DNA of 64,000 nucleotides from the NCBI RefSeq assembly GCF_003938605.1, contig NZ_RHWX01000016.1:1-64000 (forward strand), written 5' to 3'. The notes under the pieces were generated by a model, which searched no databases, had not been told where the DNA came from, and saw only the letters and a program-made list of their open reading frames with translations. Made by a program: the position numbers and the translations under genes. The DNA is from Brevundimonas sp. 357. GTDB taxonomy: Bacteria > Pseudomonadota > Alphaproteobacteria > Caulobacterales > Caulobacteraceae. Of the stretch, positions 1 to 9,550 are shown one piece after another (the first letter of the stretch is position 1; every line of letters begins with the position of its first letter).

Positions 1-289
1 TCCGCTCCTTCCCAGCCAGGGAAATCTCAGCGGAAAACTCTAACGTCCGGTGATCCAGTTTTCGGGGAGCAGATCACATCGTCTTCACGCCGAAGGAGAT
101 AGCCCTTGGGACGCGCTCTGACGATTTAAATGTGCGTGCGGATGGGGCGAGCCGGATAACGGGGGAATGAAACGTGCAGTGGTTGACCTAACGTCCCTTG
201 GGGTTCATTGGCCCCCGTTACACAGCGTGATCAGCTTATTGCGTGACGGCGACGACAGATCGCTGCGCGCAGCTTCAGGAGAGCAAGAC
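1..289. other. Intergenic region upstream of pckG
   Basis: No gene is supported here. An in-frame ATG at 167 would extend pckG by 41 codons. The extension has no family resemblance, and a good ribosome site (AGGAG at 277-281) precedes the GTG at 290, so the region is read as promoter and leader. A TTGACC at 183-188 could be a -35 element, but no convincing -10 follows it. Confidence 0.5.
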
Positions 290-2134
290 GTGACGCAATC
301 GATTCCCGGACTCCATCCGGCGCCGACCGAACACAAGGGCCTCGTCGCCTGGGTGGAGCAGATCGCCGCCCTGACCAAGCCTGACCGTGTTCACTGGTGC
401 GACGGCTCGGCCGCCGAGAAGTCCGCCATCGTCGCCGATCTGATCGGCAAGGGCACGCTGAAGGAGCTGGATCAGGCCAAGCGCCCCGGCTGCTACTACG
501 CCGCCTCGGACCCCAAGGACGTGGCTCGCGTCGAGAGCCGCACCTTCATCTGTTCCGAGGACGCCGCCGACGCCGGTCCGACCAACAACTGGTCCGACCC
601 GGTTGAAATGCGCGTCCGTCTGGACGGCCTGTTCGACGGCTGCATGAAGGGCCGGACGATGTATGTCGTTCCGTTCTGCATGGGGCCGTTGGGCTCCAAG
701 ATCTCCGCCCTGGGCGTCGAGATCACCGACAGCGGCTATGTCGCCGTGTCGATGGGCGTCATGACCCGCATGGGCAAGGGCGCGCTGGACATGCTGGGCG
801 CCGACGGCGTCTTCGTCCCCGCCGTTCACACCCTGGGCGCGCCGCTGGCCGAAGGTCAGGCCGACGTGGCATGGCCCTGCAACGACGACAAGTGGATCGT
901 CCACTTCCCTGAGACCCGCGAAATCTGGTCCTACGGCTCGGGCTACGGCGGCAACGCCCTGCTGGGCAAGAAGTGCTACGCCCTGCGCATCGCCTCGATC
1001 ATGGCCCGCGACGAGGGGTGGCTGGCCGAGCACATGCTGATCCTCAAGCTGACCAGCCCCGAAGGCGTGTCCAAATATGTGGCCGCTGCCTTCCCGAGCG
1101 CCTGCGGCAAGACCAACCTGGCCATGCTGCAACCGGCGCTGGACGGCTGGAAGGCCGAGACGGTCGGCGACGACATCGCCTGGATGCGCTTCGGCGACGA
1201 CGGTCGTCTGTATGCAGTGAACCCGGAAGCGGGCTTCTTCGGCGTGGCGCCGGGCACCAGCCGCAACACCAACAAGAACGCGCTCGAGACCCTGACGCGC
1301 GACACCATCTTTACCAACGTGGCTCTGACCGCTGACGGCGACGTCTGGTGGGAAGGCCTGTCGAAGGAAGCGCCGGAAGGCCTGACCAACTGGAAGGGCC
1401 AGCCGCACGATCCGGCTTCGGGCGAGCCTGCGGCGCACCCGAACTCGCGCTTCGCCGTCTGGGCCGGTCAGTGCCCGTCCATCGCGCCGGAGTGGGAAGA
1501 CCCCGCGGGCGTGCCGATCGACGCCATCCTGTTCGGCGGCCGCCGCGCCTCGGCCGTGCCGCTGGTGACGGAAGCCTATGACTGGGAGCACGGCGTCTTC
1601 ATGGGCTCGACCGTGGCCTCCGAAGGCACCGCCGCGGCCGAGAACAAGGTCGGCGAGCTGCGCCGCGACCCCTTCGCCATGCTGCCGTTCTGCGGCTACA
1701 ACATGGGCGACTACTTCGGCCACTGGCTGAAGATGGGCGAGAAGGCCGATGCGTCGAAGCTGCCGCGCCTGTTCTTCGTCAACTGGTTCCGCAAGAACGA
1801 CGAAGGCAAGTTCGTCTGGCCGGGCTTCGGCGACAACGCCCGCGTGCTGAAGTGGATCGTGGAGCGTCTGGAAGGCCAGGCCGAGGCCGTCGACACCCCG
1901 GTCGGCCGCGTGCCGTCCAAGGCCGCGCTGGACCTGTCGGGTCTGACGCTGACCGACGCGGATCTGAAGATCCTGCTGGACGTGGACGCCGAGGTCTGGA
2001 CCGAGGAAGCCGCCATGATCCCCGCCTTCTACGAGAAGTTCGGCGATCGCCTGCCCAAGGCCCTGTGGGGCCAGCACGCCGCCCTGACAAAGCGTCTGGA
2101 AGAGGCGCGCGCGGCCAAGCTGGCGGCTGAATAA
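290..2134 (+). CDS. pckG: Phosphoenolpyruvate carboxykinase, GTP-dependent
   Basis: This cytosolic enzyme makes phosphoenolpyruvate from oxaloacetate and GTP, the first committed step of gluconeogenesis. The product is 614 residues, the usual length of the GTP class. The kinase P-loop FPSACGKTN lies at residues 268-276 with the active-site Cys at 272. [11 protein letters not shown] and the Trp-rich DGDVWWEGL segment follow, and both are typical of the GTP rather than the ATP family. The GTG at 290 is chosen because AGGAG sits 8 bases upstream and the protein then begins where the family begins; an ATG at 167 is in frame but has no ribosome site. It is followed by an FAD oxidoreductase after 52 bases, with no strong terminator between them. 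The family call is very safe; the exact start is less so. Confidence 0.96.
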   Translation: MTQSIPGLHPAPTEHKGLVAWVEQIAALTKPDRVHWCDGSAAEKSAIVADLIGKGTLKELDQAKRPGCYYAASDPKDVARVESRTFICSEDAADAGPTNNWSDPVEMRVRLDGLFDGCMKGRTMYVVPFCMGPLGSKISALGVEITDSGYVAVSMGVMTRMGKGALDMLGADGVFVPAVHTLGAPLAEGQADVAWPCNDDKWIVHFPETREIWSYGSGYGGNALLGKKCYALRIASIMARDEGWLAEHMLILKLTSPEGVSKYVAAAFPSACGKTNLAMLQPALDGWKAETVGDDIAWMRFGDDGRLYAVNPEAGFFGVAPGTSRNTNKNALETLTRDTIFTNVALTADGDVWWEGLSKEAPEGLTNWKGQPHDPASGEPAAHPNSRFAVWAGQCPSIAPEWEDPAGVPIDAILFGGRRASAVPLVTEAYDWEHGVFMGSTVASEGTAAAENKVGELRRDPFAMLPFCGYNMGDYFGHWLKMGEKADASKLPRLFFVNWFRKNDEGKFVWPGFGDNARVLKWIVERLEGQAEAVDTPVGRVPSKAALDLSGLTLTDADLKILLDVDAEVWTEEAAMIPAFYEKFGDRLPKALWGQHAALTKRLEEARAAKLAAE

Positions 2135-2186
2135 AAGACCGTCCTCAACGGTTGAAATCGGGGCGCGGGAGGTCGAAGGACTTTCC

Positions 2187-3209
2187 GTGCCCCTTTTCAA
2201 TTCTCCTGAACCCTCCTTCGACGCCGTGGTCATCGGCGCGGGCGCTTTGGGCCTGTGCGCGGCGGCGGAGCTGAGGCTGCGCGGACGCCGCGCGGCGGTG
2301 GTCGATCCGGGCGGCGTCAACGCCTCAGCCGTGGCGGCGGGCATGATCGCGCCCGCCATGGAATGCGCCATCGACGATCTGTCGCTGGGAGCGGCTCAGG
2401 TGTTGCGCCGCGCGCGCGACCTGTGGCCTGCCTTCGCCGAAGCGACGGGCGTGCGCCTGTATGGCGATCTGGCGGAATGGCGCGGCGGCGATGTCGCCGA
2501 ACTGGCGGCGCGGATGAAGACGCTGGGATTTCAGCATCAATACGACGCCGCCTCGGCGCGCCTGACCACGCATGAGGACGCCAAGGTCGATCCGCCTCAG
2601 GCGCTGACGGCGCTGGCGCAGGGACTCACGGTGATCGAGGCGCGGGCGCTGCGTGCGTCGCCGGACGGGCAGGGCTGGCGGGTCGAGACGACGACGGGCG
2701 CCGTGCGCGCCGATCATCTGATCCTGGCCACGGGCGCCGATCCGGCGCTGGAGGGCCTGCCGCCCGAAGCGTGCGCGGCCGTCGCCTGCATCGCCCCCAT
2801 TCGCGGCCAGATCGGTCTGGTGAAGGAGAGGCTGGTCGATCACGTCGTGCGCGGGCCGGGCTCCTATGTCGCGCCGATGGGCGAAGGCAGCGTGATCGGG
2901 GCGACGATGGAGGCGGGCGAGCGCTCGGTGACGCCCGACGCCGCGCGCTGCGAAGCCATGCTGGCCGCCGCATGGAAAATCCTGGCCCAGACGCCGCGTC
3001 CTCTGACGATCGACTGGCGCGCGGGGGTGCGGGGGACGGCTCCGGACGGCCTGCCGATGGCGGGGCGGGTCGCGCCGGGTCTTCATGTCGCGCTGGGGCC
3101 GCGCCGCAACGGCTGGCTGCTGGGGCCGCTGGTCGGCGCCGTCGTCGCCGACGCGACAGAGGGCCGGCCCGTCGCCGAGCCGACCCTCCATCCCTCGCGG
3201 TTCGTCTAG
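2187..3209 (+). CDS. FAD-dependent oxidoreductase, D-amino-acid oxidase/glycine oxidase (ThiO-like) family
   Basis: The 340-residue protein opens with a Rossmann dinucleotide motif, VVIGAGALGL (GxGxxG at residues 17-22). Near the C terminus it carries the DAO-type segment WRAGVRGTAPDGLPMAG and a GPRRNGWLLGP loop, as in glycine oxidase and ThiO. Such enzymes oxidise glycine or other small amines with FAD. The absence of thi genes nearby leaves the substrate open. The start is GTG at 2187, with GAAGGA just upstream. Its stop codon overlaps that of the convergent tonB-type gene by 4 bases (CTAG at 3206-3209), so there is no room for a terminator between them. Confidence 0.8.
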   Translation: MPLFNSPEPSFDAVVIGAGALGLCAAAELRLRGRRAAVVDPGGVNASAVAAGMIAPAMECAIDDLSLGAAQVLRRARDLWPAFAEATGVRLYGDLAEWRGGDVAELAARMKTLGFQHQYDAASARLTTHEDAKVDPPQALTALAQGLTVIEARALRASPDGQGWRVETTTGAVRADHLILATGADPALEGLPPEACAAVACIAPIRGQIGLVKERLVDHVVRGPGSYVAPMGEGSVIGATMEAGERSVTPDAARCEAMLAAAWKILAQTPRPLTIDWRAGVRGTAPDGLPMAGRVAPGLHVALGPRRNGWLLGPLVGAVVADATEGRPVAEPTLHPSRFV

Positions 3210-3946
3210 TCCTTGGGCAGGTCGAAGCGGATGGCCATGGTGACGCGCGCGCCGTCGACGGCCTGTCCGTCCACCGTGCGCGGGCTGAGGCGGAAATAAC
3301 GGCTCAGGCTCACCGCCGCCCGCCCGAAGCCCTGATTGCCGGGTGTTTCCGAGGTGACGGAACAGCCGGTCAGGCTGCCGTCCACCCGCACCAGACAGGA
3401 CAGTTCCGCCACGCCGCCGATCCCGCGCGCCTCAGCCGCCGAGGGGTAGGCGCGCATCAGTTGATCCGCCGTCGGTTTGCGCACCCAGTCGGGCTGGGTG
3501 ATGACGGGAACGGGCTTCGGCGGTTCGGGCGTGACCTTAGTTCCCGTCGAAGGCTCGGCCGCCGGTTCCGTCAGGTTGATGGCCGGGCCGGCGTCATGGC
3601 TGACGACGGGGGCGACCGGAACCTCCAGCGGGGCGACGTTGCTGGGCATGACCTGCGCCGGTCGATGGATCGGCGGCGTCGGCGCGGGGGAAGCCTTGGG
3701 CGGCGTCTCTGGCTTGGGCGGCAGCGGCGGCCGGATCAGATCAATGACGGTAGGCGGCGTCTCGGCGGGCGCGGGCGGGATGTCGGCCCGTTCAAAGCGT
3801 TGCTGATACAACCAGACGCCGGCGCCGACGTGCGCCAGAGCCGAGGCGCCGATCATCGCCCACACCCATCGGGGCAGGGGCTTCTTGCGTTGCTGGAAGT
3901 CGAGGGGGCTGACCACGCCGTGGCCCCCGGCGATACGCATCATCAT
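3206..3946 (-). CDS. Energy transducer TonB family protein
   Basis: The 246-residue protein has the classic TonB plan: a short cytosolic N terminus, one membrane segment at about residues 27-47, a long Pro-rich periplasmic spacer (about 55-165), and a C-terminal TonB domain with Cys-containing strands (LSCLVRVDGSLTGCSV) that would contact TonB boxes of outer-membrane receptors. It would pass proton-motive energy from an ExbBD complex, but neither exbBD nor a receptor gene lies in the window. The ATG at 3946 has GGAGG upstream. It may be one of several TonB paralogues. The two Cys in the C-terminal domain could form a disulfide. Confidence 0.85.
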   Translation of the reverse strand: MMMRIAGGHGVVSPLDFQQRKKPLPRWVWAMIGASALAHVGAGVWLYQQRFERADIPPAPAETPPTVIDLIRPPLPPKPETPPKASPAPTPPIHRPAQVMPSNVAPLEVPVAPVVSHDAGPAINLTEPAAEPSTGTKVTPEPPKPVPVITQPDWVRKPTADQLMRAYPSAAEARGIGGVAELSCLVRVDGSLTGCSVTSETPGNQGFGRAAVSLSRYFRLSPRTVDGQAVDGARVTMAIRFDLPKD

Positions 3947-4057
3947 GACTTACGCGCCTCCTGTCGCAGGCCCTCCCCAGCACCCACGGAACGAAGTTCG
4001 CGCTTCGCTTGCGGCCTTATTGTGGCGCTTGGAATTGTTAACGGCGGCGGCGTTGCG

Positions 4058-4072
4058 TTAAGGTTTCGTTTA
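4058..4072. promoter_or_regulatory. Candidate CtrA box (TTAA-N7-TTTA)
   Basis: TTAA, seven bases, then TTTA lies 24 bases before the lytic transglycosylase start. The Caulobacter CtrA consensus is TTAA-N7-TTAA, so there is one mismatch. Such sites occur by chance, so this is a hypothesis only. Confidence 0.3.
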
Positions 4073-4095
4073 CCGAGGTTAGCGACCGTTCACAC

Positions 4096-4893
4096 ATGAC
4101 CGTGAAAGCGATTCCATCATCCGGCGGCGTGGAGGCGGCCATTCGGCGCGCCTCGACCTCGACGGGCGTGGACTTCGATTTCCTGATGAAGACCGCGCGC
4201 CGCGAAAGCGCGATGAACCCCAATGCGCGGGCGCCCACGTCCTCGGCGTCGGGCCTGTTCCAGTTCATCGAGCAGACCTGGCTGGGCACGGTGAAGCGGC
4301 ACGGCGCCAAGCACGGCTACGGCCAGTACGCCGACCTGATCTATCAGGGCGGCGACGGGCGCTGGCAGGTGCGCGGCTCGGCCCGCAACGTCGTGCTGGA
4401 TCTGCGCTTCGATCCTCAGGCCGCTTCGACCATGGCGGGGGAACTGACAGCTTCGAACGCGGCCTATCTGCGCGGACGTACAGGACGTGAGCCGAACGGC
4501 GGCGACCTGTATGCGGCTCACTTTCTGGGTCCGGCGGGCGCAGCCAAGTTGATGGAGGCCATGCAGTCGCGGCCCCAGTCCAGCGCGGCGGCCCTGTTCC
4601 CCGAGGCGGCCTCGGCGAACCGCTCCATCTTCTATCGCAACGGCCGCCCGGCGTCGGTGGCCGAGGTGCATGCCAATCTGCAGCGCACAGCAGGCGAGGC
4701 CGCGCCCGCCGCCGGCGCCGGTAGCGTGAAACCCGTTCCCGAGTTGGGCGATAAGGAGCGCGCCTTGGCCGCGCGTCTGGACCGTCTGAAGCAGGATCAA
4801 AGCCTGTTGGCCTTGCTGCTGGGCCAGGACGGGCGGGGAGCGGGCGGCGGCTTTGGCGGCGCCTATGGCCCGCCGCCGAACAAGCCTGGCTGA
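4096..4893 (+). CDS. Lytic transglycosylase, SLT domain
   Basis: This probable peptidoglycan lytic transglycosylase has 265 residues. The N-terminal third holds the SLT fold with the likely catalytic Glu37 (ARRESAMNP) and the signature SGLFQFIEQTW at about 52-62. The rest is Ala/Gly-rich with a short C-terminal tail ending in Gly/Pro. No standard signal peptide is seen at the N terminus, so export may depend on a specialised system, or the start may be misplaced. In Caulobacter a lytic transglycosylase of similar type (PleA) is needed for pili and flagella. The neighbouring Hpt and DUF2336 genes and a possible CtrA box upstream fit a cell-polarity role, but that is inference. Confidence 0.85.
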   Translation: MTVKAIPSSGGVEAAIRRASTSTGVDFDFLMKTARRESAMNPNARAPTSSASGLFQFIEQTWLGTVKRHGAKHGYGQYADLIYQGGDGRWQVRGSARNVVLDLRFDPQAASTMAGELTASNAAYLRGRTGREPNGGDLYAAHFLGPAGAAKLMEAMQSRPQSSAAALFPEAASANRSIFYRNGRPASVAEVHANLQRTAGEAAPAAGAGSVKPVPELGDKERALAARLDRLKQDQSLLALLLGQDGRGAGGGFGGAYGPPPNKPG

Positions 4894-4915
4894 AGACCTT
4901 TGTTCCGCCTTATTC

Positions 4916-4930
4916 CTAACGGGGCCTTAA
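4916..4930. promoter_or_regulatory. Candidate CtrA box (CTAA-N7-TTAA)
   Basis: CTAA, seven bases, then TTAA(C) lies 52 bases upstream of the first DUF2336 gene, one mismatch from the CtrA consensus. Together with the similar site at 4058-4072 it suggests, but does not prove, shared cell-cycle control. Confidence 0.3.
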
Positions 4931-4982
4931 CTATGTAACGCTATGAGTGACGATTGATTCTTCGCCGCTCTGAGCTTCATCC

Positions 4983-6122
4983 ATGACCGCCTACCGCGCC
5001 CGACTGACGGAAAGCGACATCAGGCGCCTGATCAAGTCCGACGTCGAGGACGATCGCGCGGCGGCGGCCCACAAGCTGTTCCGCAGCATCGATCGCATGG
5101 TGCTGGACGAGACGGAGCGCGCGGCGGCCAGGAAAATACTCAATGTCCTAGCCGCTGACACGGCTGAACTCGTGCGACGGGCCCTGGCCGTGACGCTGAA
5201 GGCGTCGGATTTGGTGCCACGTGAGGTGGCGCGTCGTCTGGCTGCGGATGTGGACAGCGTGGCTCTGCCTATCATCAACTGCTCGCCCGCCTTTTCCGAT
5301 GACGACCTGATCGAGATCGTGCGCGCCGGATCGGCCGTCCGTCAGGCGGCTGTGGCGTCGCGTTCACGCGTGCCGCGCGACGTAGCGACGGTCCTGGCCG
5401 CCGAGGGGCGACAGGAAGCGGTTCTGGCCCTGGCGGCCAACGACAACGCAGACCTTTCCGAACACGCCCTGGGCCTGGTGGTCGACCGCTTTGGTCACGC
5501 ATCCGAGGTGGTGTCGGCCCTGGCCTATCGTCAGGTGCTGCCTTTGTCCGTGACCGAACGCCTGGTGGTCCTGGCTTCGGACGCAGCGCGCGAGCATCTG
5601 GTCACGCGCCACGCCCTGGCGCCGGAAACGGCCATCCAGTTCGCCGACTTCGCGCGTGAGCGGGTGACGGTGGATCTGATCGATCAGGCCCGGGTGGCTG
5701 TGGATCTGCCGGAATTCGTCGCCCGCTTGTACGGCCGCAAGGCGTTGACGCCGTCGCTACTGCTGCGCGCTCTGGCGCGGGGGCAGATGGCCTTGTTCGA
5801 GCATGCTCTGGCGGAGCTGGCGGGCACGCCGCATCACCGCGCCTGGCTGATGGTGCACGATGCAGGTCCGCTGGGGCTGAAGGCGCTCTATGACCGTGCA
5901 GGAATGCCGCCACGTCTGTTCCAGGCCTTCCGCTCCGGCGTCGACACCTGGCGTATGCTTCAGGCCGAGGGCGGCGACACCTCGGGCGAAGCCTTCCGCC
6001 AGCGTATGCTGGAACGCTTCCTCAGTCAGCGCCCGGACGCCGCACGCGAAGATCTGGCCTATCTGATGGAGCGCTTGGATCGTCCGGCGCCTGAAGCTCT
6101 GGCCGCTATCGGCGCCGCATAG
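4983..6122 (+). CDS. DUF2336 domain-containing protein (first of two)
   Basis: The 379-residue, Ala/Leu/Arg-rich, all-helical protein resembles the DUF2336 family, which is abundant in alphaproteobacteria and predicted to form HEAT-like helical repeats. Typical features are the N-terminal stretch with LIKSDVEDDRAAAAHKLF and repeated helix pairs such as LPIINCSPAFSDDDLIEIVR. There is no signal peptide or membrane segment, so it is probably cytosolic. No catalytic motif is visible and its molecular function is unknown. It follows the lytic transglycosylase by 89 bases. A paralogue lies at 7525-8619, with an Hpt protein and NAD kinase between them. Confidence 0.85.
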   Translation: MTAYRARLTESDIRRLIKSDVEDDRAAAAHKLFRSIDRMVLDETERAAARKILNVLAADTAELVRRALAVTLKASDLVPREVARRLAADVDSVALPIINCSPAFSDDDLIEIVRAGSAVRQAAVASRSRVPRDVATVLAAEGRQEAVLALAANDNADLSEHALGLVVDRFGHASEVVSALAYRQVLPLSVTERLVVLASDAAREHLVTRHALAPETAIQFADFARERVTVDLIDQARVAVDLPEFVARLYGRKALTPSLLLRALARGQMALFEHALAELAGTPHHRAWLMVHDAGPLGLKALYDRAGMPPRLFQAFRSGVDTWRMLQAEGGDTSGEAFRQRMLERFLSQRPDAAREDLAYLMERLDRPAPEALAAIGAA

Positions 6123-6148
6123 AAAAAAGGGCGCCCAGTGGACGCCCT
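6123..6148 (-). terminator. Rho-independent terminator for the Hpt gene
   Basis: AGGGCG pairs with CGCCCT across a short loop. On the minus strand the stem is followed by six U residues (AAAAAA at 6123-6128 on the plus strand). It sits downstream of the minus-strand Hpt gene and directly after the stop codon of the convergent DUF2336 gene. Confidence 0.75.
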
Positions 6149-6174
6149 CTCATCGATGCTGCTTGAGGCGGATT

Positions 6175-6651
6175 TTAACCCAGGTGCTCGGCCACGCGCG
6201 CTTCCAGCGCCTCGGCGAGGTCGCGGCCGACCGGGTGTTCATCCGTCTGAATCTCGTCACGCACCACGGCCTTGATGGCGTCGATATGGGCGTCGATGAC
6301 GGGCAGAGGCGCCTTCATCCGCTTGTCGGCGTCGTCCAGCATCCGACACAACGATCCGGCGATGCGCGTCACCAGCGGGTATTGATAGGTCGTCCCCAGG
6401 CCCTTCAGATCGTGCGCGCGGAAATACAGCGCCTCGGCGGTTTCGGTGGTGTAGCCCTTGGTGCGGATGTCGGCCTGGGTCTGATCCAGCTTGGCCACTT
6501 CATCCTGAAGCCACTGACCGAACTGGGCCGACATGGCTTTAAGGGCCTCTTCGGCCTTGGCGATGGCGTTGGCGTCGATACCGCCGAAGCCGCCGCCGAC
6601 CTTGGCGCGAAGGGCGTTGGGCGGACGAAAGACGTTGGAAGAATTGCTCAC
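6175..6651 (-). CDS. Histidine phosphotransfer (Hpt) domain protein
   Basis: The 158-residue, mostly helical protein carries the Hpt signature RAHDLKGLG with the predicted phospho-acceptor His80. No kinase ATPase or receiver domain is fused to it, so it would shuttle phosphoryl groups between separate partners of a phosphorelay. The start is GTG at 6651 with CAGGAG upstream. It lies between two DUF2336 genes and is transcribed with nadK and the second DUF2336 gene in the same direction, ending at a good terminator. It is not obviously ChpT, which has a kinase-like fold and a different length. Its partners cannot be told from the window. Confidence 0.85.
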   Translation of the reverse strand: MSNSSNVFRPPNALRAKVGGGFGGIDANAIAKAEEALKAMSAQFGQWLQDEVAKLDQTQADIRTKGYTTETAEALYFRAHDLKGLGTTYQYPLVTRIAGSLCRMLDDADKRMKAPLPVIDAHIDAIKAVVRDEIQTDEHPVGRDLAEALEARVAEHLG

Positions 6652-6713
6652 GGGCCGGACTCCTGAACTGTAAAATCCAATGTGCCGCGAGAGTTCTAAA
6701 AAACCGTGACGTT

Positions 6714-7493
6714 TCAGGCGGCGAACTGTTCGGCCATGACGCGTTCTTCATAGGATCGCCCTGCGTCGAACAGCATGGTCAGGGCGATATCGCGTCGCTC
6801 GCGCACTTCGACCCGTGTCACGCGCCGCACCTCGAAGTTGTCCGCCGTGGCGCTGACGGGTCGTTTGTCGGCCTCCAGTACGTCGAACCGCACCCTTGCC
6901 GTGTGCGACAGCAGCGCCCCGCGCCAGCGCCTGGGGCGGAAGGCGCTGATCGGCGTCAGCGCCAGGCTGGGCGCGTCCAGCGGAATGATCGGCCCGTGAG
7001 CCGATAGATTATAGGCGGTCGATCCCGCGGGTGTCGCGACCAGGCAACCGTCGCAGGTCAATTCCTCCAACCGCACCTTGTCGTTGATGCTGATACGCAG
7101 CTTGGCGCTCTGGCGGGTCTGACGCAGCAGGGAGACTTCATTGACCGCCAGGCCGCTGTGGACCTGGCCGCTCTCGGTCCAGGCGTCCATCTGCAGGGGG
7201 TGAAGGACGGTTCGATCCGCCTGGATCACCCGCTCCAGCAGATCGTCTTCCTCATAGTCGTTCATCAGGAAGCCGACTGAGCCGCGATTCATCCCATAGA
7301 CGGGTGTCTGAAGTTGCAGGTTGTTGTGAAGCGTTTCCAGCATGAAGCCGTCGCCGCCCAGGGCCACGATGACTTCGGCCTCCGTCACGGGAACTGAGCC
7401 GTAGCGTTCGCTCAGTCTCAGGCGCGCCTCCTCGGCTTCGGGCCGATCGCTGGCCAGGAAGGTGAGGGCGGTGGGGCGGAAAGGCTGGGTCAC
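6714..7493 (-). CDS. nadK: NAD kinase
   Basis: NAD kinase phosphorylates NAD to NADP. The motif GGDGF (about residues 46-50, with the catalytic Asp48) and the second conserved segment [19 protein letters not shown] are both present, as is the [13 protein letters not shown] strand. The 259-residue length is normal for bacterial enzymes. I choose GTG at 7493, because the protein then starts just before the conserved [13 protein letters not shown] strand. A TTG at 7505 in frame is the alternative, and neither has a strong ribosome site. It lies 31 bases after the second DUF2336 gene and upstream of the Hpt gene on the same strand. Confidence 0.93.
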   Translation of the reverse strand: MTQPFRPTALTFLASDRPEAEEARLRLSERYGSVPVTEAEVIVALGGDGFMLETLHNNLQLQTPVYGMNRGSVGFLMNDYEEDDLLERVIQADRTVLHPLQMDAWTESGQVHSGLAVNEVSLLRQTRQSAKLRISINDKVRLEELTCDGCLVATPAGSTAYNLSAHGPIIPLDAPSLALTPISAFRPRRWRGALLSHTARVRFDVLEADKRPVSATADNFEVRRVTRVEVRERRDIALTMLFDAGRSYEERVMAEQFAA

Positions 7494-7524
7494 GCGCCTA
7501 GGCAAGCGGAGCCGAGGCCGCGTG

Positions 7525-8619
7525 TCAAACGGGACGACCGTCTTCGGGCGCCATCAGCAGCTGGAATTCATAGGCCGCCTGCGCTGCTGAACGCTCGGCC
7601 AGGCGCCAGGCGCCGCCATCAGGGTCATGAGGGAAGCCAGCATTCATTCGTCGTACCTCGCTGAGCACGGCGGGGAAGGCGGCGCGGTCCAGCCCGGCTG
7701 CGGTGCAAGCCAGAAATAACGGTCGAGCCGTGTCGGCCCGCAGCGCACGGCGCACCTGATCCAAGTCTAGCCTTCCCAGGCGGCTCAGGGCGTGGATAAA
7801 GACCTCCAGCCGATCATCGCGCAGGGCGCGGATCAGGGTGGCGGGGCGAAGCTGGTCGGCGGCCTGGAGCTTGGCGACCAGACGGGCGGCGGCGATATCT
7901 GGGGACGTGGCTTCCCGGGCGGCGGCCCGGGCCGCTTCAGCCAGGCGGGCGGGGTCCAGGGTGAAGCGTTCCATGATCGCCTGGCGCAGGGCCTCGCCCA
8001 CCCACTGATACAGGCGTGCGCCCAGGTCAGGCGTCATGTGCGGGTGGCGAGACAGCGGCGCGCGTAAAGCCGCCAGTTCACGCGCCCGGTCCACCAGGCG
8101 GCTCATATCCTCGGCATCCAGCGCCGCCGTGCGGTTGGAGGCCAGAGCCGTCAACACGGTCGGATCGTCGGCCTTGAGGATGGCGCGGGCGACGGCGACG
8201 CTCAGGCCGGGGCGCAGGGCGATCTGCACTTGGTGATCCAGCGACGTCTGGGCCAGCAGTTTCAACAGGTCGTCGTCCTGCAAAAGCGGACTGGCGGCGA
8301 TGACGGGACGGGCGATCTCTATGGCGTCGGCGGCCAGCATCCGCACCAGGCCGGGCGGCGCCCAGTCGGCGTCAGCCAGGCGCTCGGACAGGGCCCGGCG
8401 GATGTCGGCTTCGGCCGCTCGGACCAGGGCGATGAAGGCGTCGGCCAAGGCTGAGGGGGCGCGGTCGCTCCCGCCGACCGAGCGGTACAAGTCGGCCACC
8501 CCGATCACCAGTCCGCGTTGGCGTTCGGGCGGCTGGCCCTTCGCCAGATCGACCAGTTGCTCAAGACTGCTCAAGGGCAGAGCGCCCGGCCCGTCGAACG
8601 TCACAGTCGTGGACTCCAC
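7525..8619 (-). CDS. DUF2336 domain-containing protein (second of two)
   Basis: The 364-residue helical-repeat protein resembles the DUF2336 family and the product of 4983-6122, with the same order of motifs ([12 protein letters not shown] matches the DDDLIEIV helix of the other copy). The GTG start at 8619 has a strong GAGGAG ribosome site. There is no signal peptide, membrane span or catalytic motif. It is the first gene of a minus-strand run with nadK and the Hpt gene. The two copies are diverged, so they are old paralogues rather than a fresh duplication. The function is unknown; a scaffold or signalling role near Hpt is only inferred. Confidence 0.82.
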   Translation of the reverse strand: MESTTVTFDGPGALPLSSLEQLVDLAKGQPPERQRGLVIGVADLYRSVGGSDRAPSALADAFIALVRAAEADIRRALSERLADADWAPPGLVRMLAADAIEIARPVIAASPLLQDDDLLKLLAQTSLDHQVQIALRPGLSVAVARAILKADDPTVLTALASNRTAALDAEDMSRLVDRARELAALRAPLSRHPHMTPDLGARLYQWVGEALRQAIMERFTLDPARLAEAARAAAREATSPDIAAARLVAKLQAADQLRPATLIRALRDDRLEVFIHALSRLGRLDLDQVRRALRADTARPLFLACTAAGLDRAAFPAVLSEVRRMNAGFPHDPDGGAWRLAERSAAQAAYEFQLLMAPEDGRPV

Positions 8620-8779
8620 GGCGCTCCTCGCGGAAATTCAGTCTGCCTCTGCGGCGAACGCATCATGGGGCGGCGCGATGAAAACAGGGTTAATGAAGTC
8701 TTGGGAAAAGCGCCGTTCCGCTTGACGACGCCGGCTGTCGGGGAGACGCTTCACATGAACGCTGATCAGGGGAGTGGTC

Positions 8780-9550
8780 ATGGCGGACGGCATGAGCGGG
8801 GCGCCCTCTTTGCAGGGACGAGTGTCAGAGGACGAATGGCGCACGCGCGTCGAGCTGGCGGCCCTTTATCGATTGGTGGCGCTGCATGGGTGGGACGACA
8901 TGATCTTCACCCATATATCGGCCCGCGTGCCGGGACTGGAGCATCACTTTCTCATCAATCCCTACGGCTGGTATTTCGATGAGATTACAGCCTCTTCCCT
9001 GGTGAAGGTCGATCTGGAGGGCAATATCGTCCAAGACACGACCAGCTTTATCAACCCGGCCGGCTTCACCATTCACTCAGCGATTCATGCGGCGCGCGAA
9101 GAGGCGCATTTCGTCATCCACCTGCACACGGTGAACGGCGTCGGCGTCGCGGCGCAGGAGGACGGCCTGTTGCCGATCAGCCAGAACGCCTGTCTGTTGC
9201 AACATCAGGTCGCCTATCACGGCTATGAAGGTCTGGCGCTGAACCACGACGAGCGTGAGCGGCTGGTGGCGGATCTGGGCGACAAGTCCCTGATGTTGCT
9301 GCGCAATCATGGCACCCTAGCGGTGGGGAACACGGCGGCCCAAGCCTGGGTGGGGATCTTCTTCCTGGAACGCGCCTGCGCTCAGCAGGTGGCGGCCCTG
9401 TCGGCGGGGCGCGACAATGTCCTGATCGCGCCGGACGCGGCCCAGGCCGAAACGAAGGAGCAAGGACGCGGCATCGGCTTCGTCTCTTCGCTGGCCTGGC
9501 CTGGGGCCCTGCGCCAGCTTCAGCGAAAATCGCCCGGCTACGACGTGTGA
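8780..9550 (+). CDS. Class II aldolase/adducin family protein
   Basis: The 256-residue cytosolic protein has the class II aldolase fold. The metal-binding His pairs are visible in VIHLHTVNGVG and LLRNHGTLAVG, and TISA-type segments (DDMIFTHISARVPG) lie near the N terminus. Family members cleave or epimerise sugar phosphates using zinc, and many close relatives in proteobacteria have no assigned substrate. The ATG at 8780 is preferred because AGGGGAG lies 6 bases upstream; GTG at 8774 is also in frame. Its stop overlaps the next start (GTGA), so it is co-translated with the outer-membrane protein that follows. Confidence 0.88.
   Translation: MADGMSGAPSLQGRVSEDEWRTRVELAALYRLVALHGWDDMIFTHISARVPGLEHHFLINPYGWYFDEITASSLVKVDLEGNIVQDTTSFINPAGFTIHSAIHAAREEAHFVIHLHTVNGVGVAAQEDGLLPISQNACLLQHQVAYHGYEGLALNHDERERLVADLGDKSLMLLRNHGTLAVGNTAAQAWVGIFFLERACAQQVAALSAGRDNVLIAPDAAQAETKEQGRGIGFVSSLAWPGALRQLQRKSPGYDV

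Noticed and set aside
275-2371. A 698-codon open frame on the minus strand opposite pckG
   Set aside because: It mirrors the wobble-GC pattern of pckG, has no ribosome site, and its predicted protein is His/Gln/Arg/Gly-rich with no family resemblance. It is a shadow.
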